Shown here piece after piece: positions 14,642-22,667 of a stretch of 38,080 nt of DNA. Origin of the DNA: Neobacillus paridis (GTDB lineage Bacteria; Bacillota; Bacilli; Bacillales; Cytobacillaceae); NCBI RefSeq assembly GCF_016765675.1, contig NZ_JAESWB010000014.1, forward strand, positions 1 to 38,080, written 5' to 3'. The notes below the pieces were generated by a model, which made no database searches, was not told the DNA's origin, and was given only the letters and a program-made list of their open reading frames with translations. A program made the translations under genes and the position numbers. Position 1 is the first letter of the stretch. Each line of letters begins with the position of its first letter.

Positions 14642-14660
14642 CTAAGATTGTTAGGTGGTT

Positions 14661-15431
14661 ATGTTGAAAAAATTGGTGTTTATTCGTCACGGTCAAAGTC
14701 TATATAATCTAGAAAATCGCTTTACCGGCTGGAGAGATATCGACTTAACTGATGAAGGCTATAATGGGGCCAGGGGAGCGGGAGCGATTTTAAAAAAGCA
14801 TGGTTTCACCTTCGATGTCGCCCATACGTCTGTTTTAAAACGGGCGATTCGCACATTGTGGATTTTGCTTCATGAAATGGATTTGGTCTGGATTCCGGTT
14901 CATAAAAGCTGGCGGTTAAATGAGCGCCATTACGGGGCCTTGCAAGGTATGGATAAAGACGAGGTAATGGAACGTTTTGGAAAGGAACAGGTAAATGAAT
15001 GGCGGCGCTCGGCTGCTGTCCGCCCTCCTGCGATTTCTCCGGAGGGCCATCAGGCTGATCAAATGGATCCAAAATATAGGGTGGTCAGGAGCGAAATGAT
15101 TCCCTTAACAGAAAGCCTGATCGATACTGAAAAGCGGACGCTTGTTTACTGGAATGAGCAAATAGTTCCCGATTTGCAGCAGAATAAACGGGTGATTATT
15201 TCGGCACATGGCAATACATTACGGGCACTAGTAAAGTATCTTGACAATATCTCAGACCAAGACATCGTCAGCCTTAATATTCCAAACAATACTCCGCTTG
15301 TCTACGAACTAGACGAGTCCTTAAAACCCGTGCGCCACTACTACCTTAGACATGATGGTGAAGTCCCCGAAGGAGTAATACCTAGACATTTCGATATGGA
15401 CGACCCTGAAAATTTTGAGTGGATTGGTTAA
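14661..15431 (+). CDS. gpmA: 2,3-bisphosphoglycerate-dependent phosphoglycerate mutase
   Basis: The 256-residue cytoplasmic enzyme interconverts 3- and 2-phosphoglycerate in glycolysis. It has the phosphohistidine motif FIRHGQS near residue 8-14, the [13 protein letters not shown] loop, the acid/base Glu and active-site segment [21 protein letters not shown], and the second histidine in [13 protein letters not shown]; length is normal for dPGM. Most Bacillus rely on the cofactor-independent enzyme GpmI; dPGM is accessory. Start choice is open: ATG 14661 is only 2 bases from AGGTGG, TTG 14664 has 5-base spacing and gives [10 protein letters not shown]. The gene is monocistronic. Confidence 0.92.
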   Translation: MLKKLVFIRHGQSLYNLENRFTGWRDIDLTDEGYNGARGAGAILKKHGFTFDVAHTSVLKRAIRTLWILLHEMDLVWIPVHKSWRLNERHYGALQGMDKDEVMERFGKEQVNEWRRSAAVRPPAISPEGHQADQMDPKYRVVRSEMIPLTESLIDTEKRTLVYWNEQIVPDLQQNKRVIISAHGNTLRALVKYLDNISDQDIVSLNIPNNTPLVYELDESLKPVRHYYLRHDGEVPEGVIPRHFDMDDPENFEWIG

Positions 15432-15521
15432 GAACCTTTTCACTCGCCAATTCTCTGTCCCTGTACTGTTACTGAAACTCAATCTAAGGATGTCCCAAAA
15501 GGTAAATTTCTGTGACCCGGG

Positions 15522-15698
15522 TACTTAGACTGTTTCTACATGACCGAAACTTAGAAAATTTCCTCCGTTGGCGTACCTAGACTGCTTCTATGTGACCGAA
15601 ACTTAGAAATTATCCTTTGTTGGGGCTCCTAGACTGCTTCTATGTGACCGAAACTTAGAAATCATCCTCTGTTGGCCTACTTAGACTGCTTCTACAAA
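15522..15698 (+). repeat. 52-bp tandem repeat array
   Basis: TAGACTG recurs at 15526, 15578, 15630 and 15682, an exact 52-base period with three full units and the start of a fourth. Each unit continues TTCTATGTGACCGAAAC, TTAGAAAT and CCTCTGTTGG with a few substitutions, and contains the small inverted pair TAGA/TCTA. No frame crosses it. It fills most of the gap between gpmA (15431) and the next gene (15774). Confidence 0.9.
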
Positions 15699-15773
15699 AT
15701 GCTTCATCTCTAGAATTATTTCCAGTTTTCTGTTAAAGTTGAACTATCCAGAACAAAGACAGGGGGAAAGAAT

Positions 15774-16355
15774 TTGAAGAAATTATTACTGCTATCTGCT
15801 ATTGTTTTGGTTGTTTTAGTTGGAGGAATATTTGGTTTTTATAAATTATTGGACAAAACGAGCCCTAGTGCGCCGAAAAAGCCAGTTACTCAGACAGAGA
15901 AAAAAGCTGAAACAGTCTCTGTTACTGTAGATGAAGAAGAATTAGACAAGCAGCAGACAGAGAAAATTGGCGGCGTCCAATATAAGATTGACCTGGATAA
16001 AAACAGCTCGCAAAATGAAGTGATCGATATCATGCATAAAATGACCCATCAAAAAGTAAAAGCCGAGGAAAAATGGGGTGCTGTTCCAATGATTCCTGAT
16101 ACGATTAATCAAGTTTACGAGATTGTCAGAAATAGTGATTTTGACATAAAGGACGATTTACTAGCGATCCTTGAAAAATGGAAAAATGGCCAATTCAGCG
16201 AGGTAGTTGAAGACCATAACTACTTCTGGAGGTATCAAGACGGGACCATTGGTAAAGCGTACGGCAAACTGGATAGTGTCGAAGAGAAGGAATTTATCGC
16301 CAATAACTTTGGTGAGGATTTTGCCAAGCGGTCAGCTCCGGGGAATAAGGACTAA
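15774..16355 (+). CDS. Membrane-anchored extracytoplasmic protein, DUF6241-like
   Basis: The 193-residue product has a positively charged start (MKKLLLL), one hydrophobic segment (about 4-24) that can act as a membrane anchor or uncleaved signal, a Lys/Thr/Glu-rich linker (28-62) and a soluble domain (about 63-190) with DIMHKMTHQKVKAEEKWGA, two aromatic-rich stretches (EDHNYFWRYQDGTIGKAYG) and a charged C-terminus. I associate it with uncharacterised Bacillus proteins of the DUF6241 type, with moderate certainty; there is no lipobox Cys. The start is TTG 15774, 8 bases after AGGGGG. It is a single gene convergent with the two-component operon. Confidence 0.7.
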   Translation: MKKLLLLSAIVLVVLVGGIFGFYKLLDKTSPSAPKKPVTQTEKKAETVSVTVDEEELDKQQTEKIGGVQYKIDLDKNSSQNEVIDIMHKMTHQKVKAEEKWGAVPMIPDTINQVYEIVRNSDFDIKDDLLAILEKWKNGQFSEVVEDHNYFWRYQDGTIGKAYGKLDSVEEKEFIANNFGEDFAKRSAPGNKD

Positions 16356-16407
16356 TGGTGCTGCTAACTAAATGTATGATCACCACTAAAGTTAATCAGA
16401 GACGTCC

Positions 16408-16443
16408 TTAAAAATAGACACCATCATCTGAGGATGGTGTCTA
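16408..16443 (-). terminator. Terminator of the two-component operon, overlapping its stop codon
   Basis: TAGACACCATC (16415-16425) pairs perfectly with GATGGTGTCTA (16433-16443); on the minus strand the hairpin is followed by TTTTT. The stem begins with the TAG stop codon of the response regulator gene. It could also stop the convergent 15774 transcript. Confidence 0.8.
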
Positions 16444-17361
16444 TACCATTCGCTTTGCCTCCATATACAAGGCCTGGATAAATTTTTTGATATTAATCCG
16501 TGAATGGGCCGGGTCGGGTTCCACTTTTCCTTCCAATTCCAGCATTTTCATCCGTACCTGCGTGTAATCAAAGAAACTGTTTGCATAATTTTCAAATATC
16601 GGGTTACTAGAGTCTGTTAACCCCATGGAAGCAATATGATTAAAGGCCTGATGAACCGCTCTTCTGATTCGCTGTTCCCCAGCCTTGATTTCCTTTTGCA
16701 CTTCTTCCGCTGAAATATCCGGCCCCAGCCGCTTCTCAATGACCCGCTTATAAATTTCCTTTAAAGGCGGTGTTTCGCGAATCCCATGCTCCTCCAGTTT
16801 TGATAAAATCATTAATACGTCGAGTAAGTCTTTCATTCCGCTTTCGCCAATTACCCCGAGCTCCAGCAAAATATTTTTCCCGGCCATAATAATCGGATAA
16901 TGATTAATTCGTAATTTTTTCCTGGGATCCGGCTTTTGGGCATGCGTATTTAAAAAGCTTAATGATTGTTGAATATCATGCAACGATTTTTCCAGCAGCA
17001 GGTGTTCAGAGACTCTTTTGATGATATTCACGACTTCCAATCGATTAATGGGCTTGGTAATATAGTGTTCTACCCCAAGCTCATAGGCCTCTCCAACCAT
17101 ATCCTTCGTTTCAACCTGAGAGATCATGATGATTTTGCCACGAAAACGAGGAGCAATTTCCCGGACTGTTTCAATACCGTCACGATTCGGCATCAGCAAA
17201 TCGATCAACAGAATATCAATTTCTTGCTGAGCCAATTCGTCAGCATATACCTCTGAACCGTCTTCTGCTTCACCAGCAACAATCCCCAAACCCTCTTCTT
17301 CTATTATATTGCGCAGCATTGCCCTAACCGTTAGGCTATCATCGACAATAAAAAACTTCAT
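16441..17361 (-). CDS. GlnL-like response regulator (receiver + YcbB domain)
   Basis: The 306-residue product has a CheY-like receiver (about 1-120: acidic pocket VDDS, phospho-acceptor Asp in LLIDLLMPNRDG, Ser in MISQVE, Lys in ITKPINRLEV) and a C-terminal YcbB domain (about 160-300), the output domain of B. subtilis GlnL (YcbB), which activates glsA-glnT. A predicted coiled linker lies between (130-160). It starts 4 bases after the stop codon of the sensor kinase gene, with site AGAGGATGATC before ATG. Divergence from the Dcu-aspartase genes suggests that it controls them, so the signal may be a C4-dicarboxylate, aspartate or glutamine; this is inference. Confidence 0.85.
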   Translation of the reverse strand: MKFFIVDDSLTVRAMLRNIIEEEGLGIVAGEAEDGSEVYADELAQQEIDILLIDLLMPNRDGIETVREIAPRFRGKIIMISQVETKDMVGEAYELGVEHYITKPINRLEVVNIIKRVSEHLLLEKSLHDIQQSLSFLNTHAQKPDPRKKLRINHYPIIMAGKNILLELGVIGESGMKDLLDVLMILSKLEEHGIRETPPLKEIYKRVIEKRLGPDISAEEVQKEIKAGEQRIRRAVHQAFNHIASMGLTDSSNPIFENYANSFFDYTQVRMKMLELEGKVEPDPAHSRINIKKFIQALYMEAKRMV

Positions 17362-17365
17362 ATGA

Positions 17366-18634
17366 TCATCCTCTTTCTGTTAAAGCATCAATAGGAAGTT
17401 CTACCACAAAAGTTGTCTCTCGCGGTGTGGAATCGAGAAGACTGATCTTTCCACCAAGATCCTCTATATTATTTTTTAGATAATAGAGACCAATTCCATT
17501 GGAGGCGATTCCTAAATCATCAAATTTGGTTGTGAAACCAGCTTCAAAAATTAACGGTTTATTTTTCTCGGAAATGCCGGAGCCGTTATCACTTACTCTT
17601 ATTTCCACCAAATCTTCATCCCGTGTGACTGAAAGCTTAATCCAGCCTTTGGCTTCAATCGCTTCAACTGCATTGGCCAATAAATTATTAATGAAGGTTA
17701 AAAGCTTAAATGTATGATAATAAGGATGATTGCCGTAAATATAGACCTGAAAATCGATTGTCTTGCCAAGCATTTCTCCATACGTCCTATTTGCCCGAAC
17801 CAGGACATCGGCGATTTCATTGATATCCATATAGTCATCGAGGTTTTCCTTCGTCATTAACTTCGACAATCCGGCATAAATCCGTTGATTATCCTTTTTG
17901 ATCTCATGCATCTCTCCGGCAATTTTTAAGGCCGTCCGGGCCATTTCCCGCTGGCTGATGGCTTTTAATTCACGATACAGTGAATAGCAGGAGCCAGTCA
18001 GCTCCTCTGCATTTTTTAACGTTTTTTTCAACTGTAGCATTTCTACGTATAAGTTGGAAATGAGCAGGAGGATTTTCTCATTTCGCTTGCGCTGTTCTTC
18101 TTCGGCAAGCTTGGTTTCCCGCACTATCAGAATGTTGAAAAAGCCAAGAACAAAGAAACTGCGGATGATAGCGATGCCGCCGATGGTTAGAAAGGTGGAA
18201 ATGGTGTTTGTTACTTGTAATGATAAATTCCGAACAGAGATTTCCACAATACTGGCAATCACTTCAGTCACAACACCGTACACACCGATTAATAATGGCC
18301 GATCATATAAACTATGAATTTTAAATAGATAAAAAAAGAAGGCGAATGTCAGGTAATAAAAAAAGGCCGGAAAATGCATCCAAAATAAGTCATTCCACGC
18401 AATTGCGCCAAATTGCAGTTTATATAAGCAAATTCGAAAGAGAACGACCGAAACCCCTGTAGTCACCCCGGCGATAAGCGGGTGGATCTTTCGCGACCAT
18501 AATAATATGAAGAAAAATATCGGCGTTCCTAAACTAACCCGCAGTCCTTCACCCTCTAGCGGATAAAATTTCAACTCGCCGCCGATTGGAACAGCGATCA
18601 TTATAAATAAATAGGTAAGTAGTTTCCCGCGCAC
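17366..18634 (-). CDS. GlnK-like sensor histidine kinase
   Basis: The 422-residue product has about six membrane helices in residues 5-185 with almost no extracytoplasmic loop, a coiled-coil signalling helix (190-245), a phosphoacceptor helix with His in GEMHEIKKDNQRI and a GHKL ATPase domain: N box NLLANAVEAIE, G1 VSDNGSGI and G2 SNGIGLYYLKNNIEDLGG. The HEIKKD block is that of B. subtilis GlnK (YcbA) type kinases. The membrane part rather than a PAS or Cache domain would sense the signal. I prefer GTG 18634, preceded by GGTGGAG, giving MRGKLLTYLF; the longer frame to 18739 has no ribosome site. It is the first gene of a two-gene operon. Confidence 0.85.
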   Translation of the reverse strand: MRGKLLTYLFIMIAVPIGGELKFYPLEGEGLRVSLGTPIFFFILLWSRKIHPLIAGVTTGVSVVLFRICLYKLQFGAIAWNDLFWMHFPAFFYYLTFAFFFYLFKIHSLYDRPLLIGVYGVVTEVIASIVEISVRNLSLQVTNTISTFLTIGGIAIIRSFFVLGFFNILIVRETKLAEEEQRKRNEKILLLISNLYVEMLQLKKTLKNAEELTGSCYSLYRELKAISQREMARTALKIAGEMHEIKKDNQRIYAGLSKLMTKENLDDYMDINEIADVLVRANRTYGEMLGKTIDFQVYIYGNHPYYHTFKLLTFINNLLANAVEAIEAKGWIKLSVTRDEDLVEIRVSDNGSGISEKNKPLIFEAGFTTKFDDLGIASNGIGLYYLKNNIEDLGGKISLLDSTPRETTFVVELPIDALTERG

Positions 18635-18959
18635 ACTATCACTCCACCACAGCCGAACTCTTTCCCCTACTATAATAGTAAACAATTTACAGCGAAAATT
18701 CTCCCGGAAAAATGACAAATTTATTAAGTTTTGAAGCAAACTGTCGTTTTTTGTAGTTTCTTGTAGGGCACTTGATAAGCTTCAAGTAAGAACAAAGACA
18801 AAGGGATTTGTTCGAGTTAGATCTTATTTTTATGTCCTTATCTTTTTAAGTATTGCGAAAGCGTTCGCAAACCGGAGAGCGGGTGAGAATGGTCCGAAAA
18901 AAGTATCTGTTTTCTAACCTTGCAGTAAAAAATTCATATTACCTATTGGGGGTATCGCC
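18635..18959. other. Divergent control region between the sensor kinase and Dcu genes
   Basis: No gene is present in these 325 bases. They hold the cre-like palindrome at 18853 and must contain divergent promoters for the kinase operon and for dcu. No confident -35/-10 pair, Fnr box (TGTGA-N6-TCACA) or Rex box was seen by eye. Confidence 0.5.
18853..18870 (+). promoter_or_regulatory. cre-like palindrome upstream of the Dcu gene
   Basis: TTGCGAAAGCGTTCGCAA has 7-bp perfect arms (TTGCGAA/TTCGCAA) around AGCG. The 14 bases 18856-18869 match the CcpA consensus TGWAANCGNTNWCA at all but two positions. It lies 90 bases before the dcu start codon, so CcpA could link the module to sugar supply. Confidence 0.5.
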
Positions 18960-20273
18960 ATGTTTTGGATTGAATTTTTAATCGTATTGGCCTGTATTTT
19001 TATCGGGGCACGATTAGGCGGTGTCGGTCTTGGAGTTATGGGTGGTGTTGGACTGGCCATCTTGGTTTTCGTCTTCCACTTACAACCAACTTCAGCACCA
19101 ATCGATGTCATGTTGATGATTTTAGCTGTTGTCACAGCTGCTGGGGTTCTGCAAGCAGCTGGCGGGATGGATTACCTTGTCTATCTTGCTGAAAAAGCGT
19201 TGCGGAAAAATCCGAAGCAAATTACTTTTGTTGCACCAATCGTAACCTACTTATTTACATTGTTTGCCGGAACCGGACACGTTGCCTATTCCGTTTTACC
19301 TGTTATTGCTGAAGTATCACGGGAATCAGGAGTAAGACCTGAACGGCCAATGTCAATTGCCGTTATTGCCTCACAACAGGCGATTACAGCAAGCCCAATA
19401 TCGGCCGCAACGGTTGCTTTATTGGCGTTATTGGCTGATTTTAAAATTTCCCTGCTGCAAATAATGTTAATCTGTATTCCGTCTACCTTTATCGCCTGCA
19501 TGATTGCAGCATTTTTCTGCAGCAAAGTCGGAAAAGAACTTAATCAAGATCCAGAGTATTTGAAACGTTTGGAAGAGGGATTGGCTCCAATCAAAAACGA
19601 CAAAAAAGCATTTGAAGCCACAAAAGGAGCAAAGCTTTCTGTCATCTTTTTCCTTGCTGCTGCTCTTCTTGTCGTCATCTTAGGTTCCGTTGAAGCTTTA
19701 CGTCCTGGATGGGAAATTGAAGGTGTGTTTACTAGAATGGCTATGCCGCCTGCAATCGAAATTGTTATGCTAACGGCTGCTGCCTTAATGATTATCTTCT
19801 GTAAACCTAAAATTGATGATATTGTTTCCGGCAGTGTGTTTAAAGCCGGTGCAACTGCCGTTGTTGCTATTTTTGGTATCGCTTGGATGGGTGACACTTT
19901 CTTCCAAGGAAACCTTGATTTAATTTCCGGTTCCATTTCCGATATGGTTAAATCAGCACCATGGTTATTCGCACTTGCATTATTTGCCCTGTCCATTTTG
20001 CTCTACAGCCAGGCAGCAACGGTTCGTACGCTCATGCCACTTGGTGTAGCACTTGGTATTAATCCGGCATTGTTGGTTGCCATGTTCCCGGCTGTCAACG
20101 GGTACTTCTTTATTCCAAACTACCCAACCGTTGTCGCTGCGATCAACTTTGACACAACCGGTACAACAAGAATTGGGAAGTATGTATTAAACCACAGCTT
20201 CATGATGCCGGGCCTTGTCGCCACGGCCGGGGCTGTCGTCATTGGGATGTTGCTAAGTATGGTAGTCCTATAG
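18960..20273 (+). CDS. Anaerobic C4-dicarboxylate transporter, Dcu family (DcuA/DcuB)
   Basis: The 437-residue membrane protein matches enterobacterial DcuA and DcuB over its length: GARLGGVGLGVMGGVGL, VFHLQP, the FAGTGHVAYSVLPVIAEV stretch, RPERPMS, ITASPISAATV, FKAGATAVVAIFGIAWMGDTF, LYSQAATVRTLMP and FDTTGTTRIGKYVLNHSF. Dcu carriers take up fumarate, malate or aspartate and exchange them for succinate during fumarate respiration. Hydrophobic segments indicate 10-12 helices with a cytoplasmic loop near 190-220. Residues are a mosaic of DcuA-like and DcuB-like positions, so I do not assign a letter. ATG 18960 follows GGGGG by 7 bases. aspA follows 109 bases downstream. Confidence 0.93.
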   Translation: MFWIEFLIVLACIFIGARLGGVGLGVMGGVGLAILVFVFHLQPTSAPIDVMLMILAVVTAAGVLQAAGGMDYLVYLAEKALRKNPKQITFVAPIVTYLFTLFAGTGHVAYSVLPVIAEVSRESGVRPERPMSIAVIASQQAITASPISAATVALLALLADFKISLLQIMLICIPSTFIACMIAAFFCSKVGKELNQDPEYLKRLEEGLAPIKNDKKAFEATKGAKLSVIFFLAAALLVVILGSVEALRPGWEIEGVFTRMAMPPAIEIVMLTAAALMIIFCKPKIDDIVSGSVFKAGATAVVAIFGIAWMGDTFFQGNLDLISGSISDMVKSAPWLFALALFALSILLYSQAATVRTLMPLGVALGINPALLVAMFPAVNGYFFIPNYPTVVAAINFDTTGTTRIGKYVLNHSFMMPGLVATAGAVVIGMLLSMVVL

Positions 20274-20308
20274 TAATTCCATAAAACTATTGCTTACAAA
20301 GGTGTGCG

Positions 20309-20330
20309 GGGGGTGTCTCTTGACACTCCC
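20309..20330 (+). other. Stem-loop between dcu and aspA
   Basis: GGGGGTGTC and GACACTCCC form a 9-bp stem with one G-U pair and a 4-base loop (TCTT). No T-run follows, so it is not a standard terminator; it may set relative expression of dcu and aspA by mRNA processing or protection (inference). Confidence 0.5.
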
Positions 20331-20382
20331 AGGTGCATCCTAAAGCGCCCGCCTTTAAAAAATATTATTGGAGATGACTAGA

Positions 20383-21837
20383 ATGAGTACTTCAAAGAAT
20401 TTCCGTATTGAAAAAGACTTCCTAGGGGAAAAAGAGGTTCCGGCAGATGTCTATTATGGCGTCCAAACGATGCGTGCCCGAGAAAACTTTCCAATTACCG
20501 GATATCATCTTGACTCGGCTTTAATCAAAGCAATGGCGATGGTGAAAAAGGCTGCCGCTTTTGCCAATGCGGAAATCGGACAATTGGATCGGAAAATTGC
20601 CGATGCCATCATGGCTGCTGCCGATGAAGTAATTGAAGGAAAACTTCACGATCAATTTATCGTCGACCCGATTCAAGGCGGTGCAGGTACTTCCATCAAT
20701 ATGAATACGAACGAAGTTCTTGCTAACCGTGCCCTTGAAATCATTGGTGAGAAAAAAGGAAATTACAAGGTTATCAGCCCAAACTCCCATGTCAATATGG
20801 CTCAATCAACAAATGATGCTTTCCCTACTGGTATCCATTTATCAACATTGATGACGTTAAATACTTTACTTGAAGCAATGGATGAACTCCATCATGAATT
20901 TATGAAAAAGGCTAATGAATTTGATGGCATTCTAAAAATGGGCCGGACCCACTTGCAAGATGCTGTACCGATTCAGCTCAGCCAGGAATTCGAAGCCTAT
21001 GCAAGAGTATTAAGAAGAGATATCGCGCGCATTAAAGCAACCCGCAACCATTTATATGCTGTTAATATGGGGGCTACTGCCGTTGGAACAGGCCTGAATG
21101 CCGACCCTGAATACATTAAGAAAGTTGTTGTCAAACTGGCGGAAGTTTCCGGTCTGCCAATTGTCGGTGTCGAGGATCTTGTCGATGGAACACAAAATAC
21201 CGACGCTTACATTGAAGTTTCTGCAGCCCTTAAAGTCTGCATGTTAAATATGTCAAAGATTGCCAATGATTTACGGATGATGACTTCCGGTCCGCGCTGC
21301 GGCTTAGGAGAAATCAATCTTCCTCCTCGTCAGCCAGGATCCTCCATCATGCCTGGTAAGGTAAATCCGGTCATGGCCGAGGTGTTGAACCAAAGTGCTT
21401 TCCAAGTTGTCGGTAATGATTTAACGATCAGCATGGCCTCGGAAGCCGGACAATTTGAATTGAACGTTATGGAACCTGTGATTGCCTTTAACCTATTGCA
21501 ATCAATCCGAATTATGACCAATGTCTTTACCGTATTCCGCAAGCATTGCTTAAGCGGCATTACACCTAATAAAGAAAGAATGGAAGCTTACGTAAATAAC
21601 AGCGTTGGCATTATTACCGCGATTAACCCGCATGTCGGCTATGAAACGGCTGCTCAAATCGCCAAAGAAGCGATTACAACCGGCCGTCCAGTCAGAGAAA
21701 TTGTTCTCGAAAAAGGTGTTTTAACCGCTGAAGAGTTAGATCAAATCTTACATCCATTTGAAATGACTAAACCTGGAATCGCTGCTAAAGAACTAATTGA
21801 GAAAAAACGCCAACAAAAAGAAACAGCTCACGTTTAA
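20383..21837 (+). CDS. aspA: Aspartate ammonia-lyase (aspartase)
   Basis: The 484-residue cytoplasmic homotetrameric enzyme of the fumarase/aspartase superfamily converts aspartate to fumarate and ammonia. Signatures: EKEVPADVYYGVQT at the N-terminus, SPNSHVNMAQSTNDAFPT, GRTHLQDAVPIQLSQEF (catalytic region), and the mobile SS loop GSSIMPGKVNPVMAEV. The Asp-specific GAGTSINMN segment separates it from fumarase, whose equivalent is similar but whose neighbours differ. ATG 20383 lies 9 bases after TTGGAG; the upstream ATG at 20374 abuts the site. Its product fumarate is the substrate that the downstream complex could reduce and its substrate may be imported by Dcu. Confidence 0.94.
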   Translation: MSTSKNFRIEKDFLGEKEVPADVYYGVQTMRARENFPITGYHLDSALIKAMAMVKKAAAFANAEIGQLDRKIADAIMAAADEVIEGKLHDQFIVDPIQGGAGTSINMNTNEVLANRALEIIGEKKGNYKVISPNSHVNMAQSTNDAFPTGIHLSTLMTLNTLLEAMDELHHEFMKKANEFDGILKMGRTHLQDAVPIQLSQEFEAYARVLRRDIARIKATRNHLYAVNMGATAVGTGLNADPEYIKKVVVKLAEVSGLPIVGVEDLVDGTQNTDAYIEVSAALKVCMLNMSKIANDLRMMTSGPRCGLGEINLPPRQPGSSIMPGKVNPVMAEVLNQSAFQVVGNDLTISMASEAGQFELNVMEPVIAFNLLQSIRIMTNVFTVFRKHCLSGITPNKERMEAYVNNSVGIITAINPHVGYETAAQIAKEAITTGRPVREIVLEKGVLTAEELDQILHPFEMTKPGIAAKELIEKKRQQKETAHV

Positions 21838-21847
21838 AATAATCCAG

Positions 21848-21886
21848 CAGACGCCTAGCTTTGAGGCCAGGCGCCTGACTGTTTTT
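21848..21886 (+). terminator. Probable terminator after aspA
   Basis: CAGACGCCTAGC and GCCAGGCGCCTG pair with two A-C mismatches, followed by ACTGTTTTTA. It separates aspA from the sdh leader, although read-through is possible. Confidence 0.55.
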
Positions 21887-21911
21887 ACAGACTTGAAGAT
21901 TAATTGATGTT

Positions 21912-21978
21912 AAAAGATTGGAAAGAGCAAAGTGAACTCTTTTATGTATAAGTTTTATCAAGGACGACCAATCTTTTT
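21912..21978 (+). promoter_or_regulatory. Inverted-repeat leader upstream of sdhC
   Basis: AAAAGATTGG (21912-21921) is exactly complementary to CCAATCTTTT (21968-21977); the enclosed 46 bases contain a smaller pair AAAGAG (21922-21927) and CTCTTT (21937-21942). The right arm runs into TTTTTCC, as in an attenuator, 40 bases before the sdhC ribosome site. A weak sigma-A-like TTGGAA/TATGTA pair overlaps the left half, so it may be operator, leader RNA or both. Confidence 0.4.
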
Positions 21979-22028
21979 CCACACCACCATTAACATTTCT
22001 ACCATCACATCAAAGGAGGTACAACTAT

Positions 22029-22643
22029 ATGGAACACGGAAAATACCAGCACTTTTTCCGTAAACTGCACTCACTTGCGGGAATCATTCCTGTCGGAGTA
22101 TTTATGACCGTCCATCTGCTCGTAAACTATTCAGCTGTTTGGGGAATCGACTCCTATAATAAAGCTGCTGGCTTTATGGTAAATTTGCCGTTTAAATATT
22201 TTCTAGAGTTATTTGTCATCTTTTTACCGTTATTATTCCATGGAATTTACGGGGTGGTCATTGCTTTTCAGGCCAAACAAAATGTCGGTCAGTATCACTA
22301 CGCCCGCAACTGGAAGTTCTTTTTCCAGCGGATCACTGGTTTGATTGCCTTTGTTTTTCTAATCTGGCACGTATGGGAAACGAAAGTCCAAGTGGAATTT
22401 AACGGAGTCGAGGCTAATTATAATTTAATGGCCGGGATTGTCGATAATGGCTGGATGCTTACACTCTATATCATTGGCATTCTCTCTTGCATTTACCATT
22501 TTATTAATGGCTTTTGGACTTTCCTGATCACTTGGGGAATTACCGCATCAACCAAATCACAAAAGATCACCGAATATATTGCGATCGTCTTATTCTTCGG
22601 ATTGGCCTTCGTCGGAATCCGCGCCATCTTGGCATTTGCTTAA
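22029..22643 (+). CDS. sdhC: Succinate dehydrogenase/fumarate reductase cytochrome b558 subunit
   Basis: The 204-residue membrane anchor has five hydrophobic helices and matches B. subtilis SdhC. The four expected heme-ligand histidines and their neighbours are present: H14 (RKLHSLAG), H29 (FMTVHLL), H71 (LLFHGIYG), H114 (LIWHVWET), with a further His near 157 (IYHFING). It binds two b hemes and menaquinone and anchors SdhA and SdhB on the inner face of the membrane. ATG 22029 follows AAAGGAGGTACAACTAT. In B. subtilis the succinate:menaquinone reaction depends on proton-motive force; in the reverse direction the enzyme is a fumarate reductase. The gene starts 191 bases after aspA. Confidence 0.95.
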   Translation: MEHGKYQHFFRKLHSLAGIIPVGVFMTVHLLVNYSAVWGIDSYNKAAGFMVNLPFKYFLELFVIFLPLLFHGIYGVVIAFQAKQNVGQYHYARNWKFFFQRITGLIAFVFLIWHVWETKVQVEFNGVEANYNLMAGIVDNGWMLTLYIIGILSCIYHFINGFWTFLITWGITASTKSQKITEYIAIVLFFGLAFVGIRAILAFA

Positions 22644-22667
22644 GAGCTAGATAGGGAGGACAAACAA

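Noticed and set aside
14179..15698. CRISPR arrays
   Set aside because: Both tandem arrays repeat the whole unit including the would-be spacer, and no cas genes are present.
20281..20382. Rho-independent terminator between dcu and aspA
   Set aside because: The stem-loop lacks a following T-run, so it was listed only as a stem-loop.
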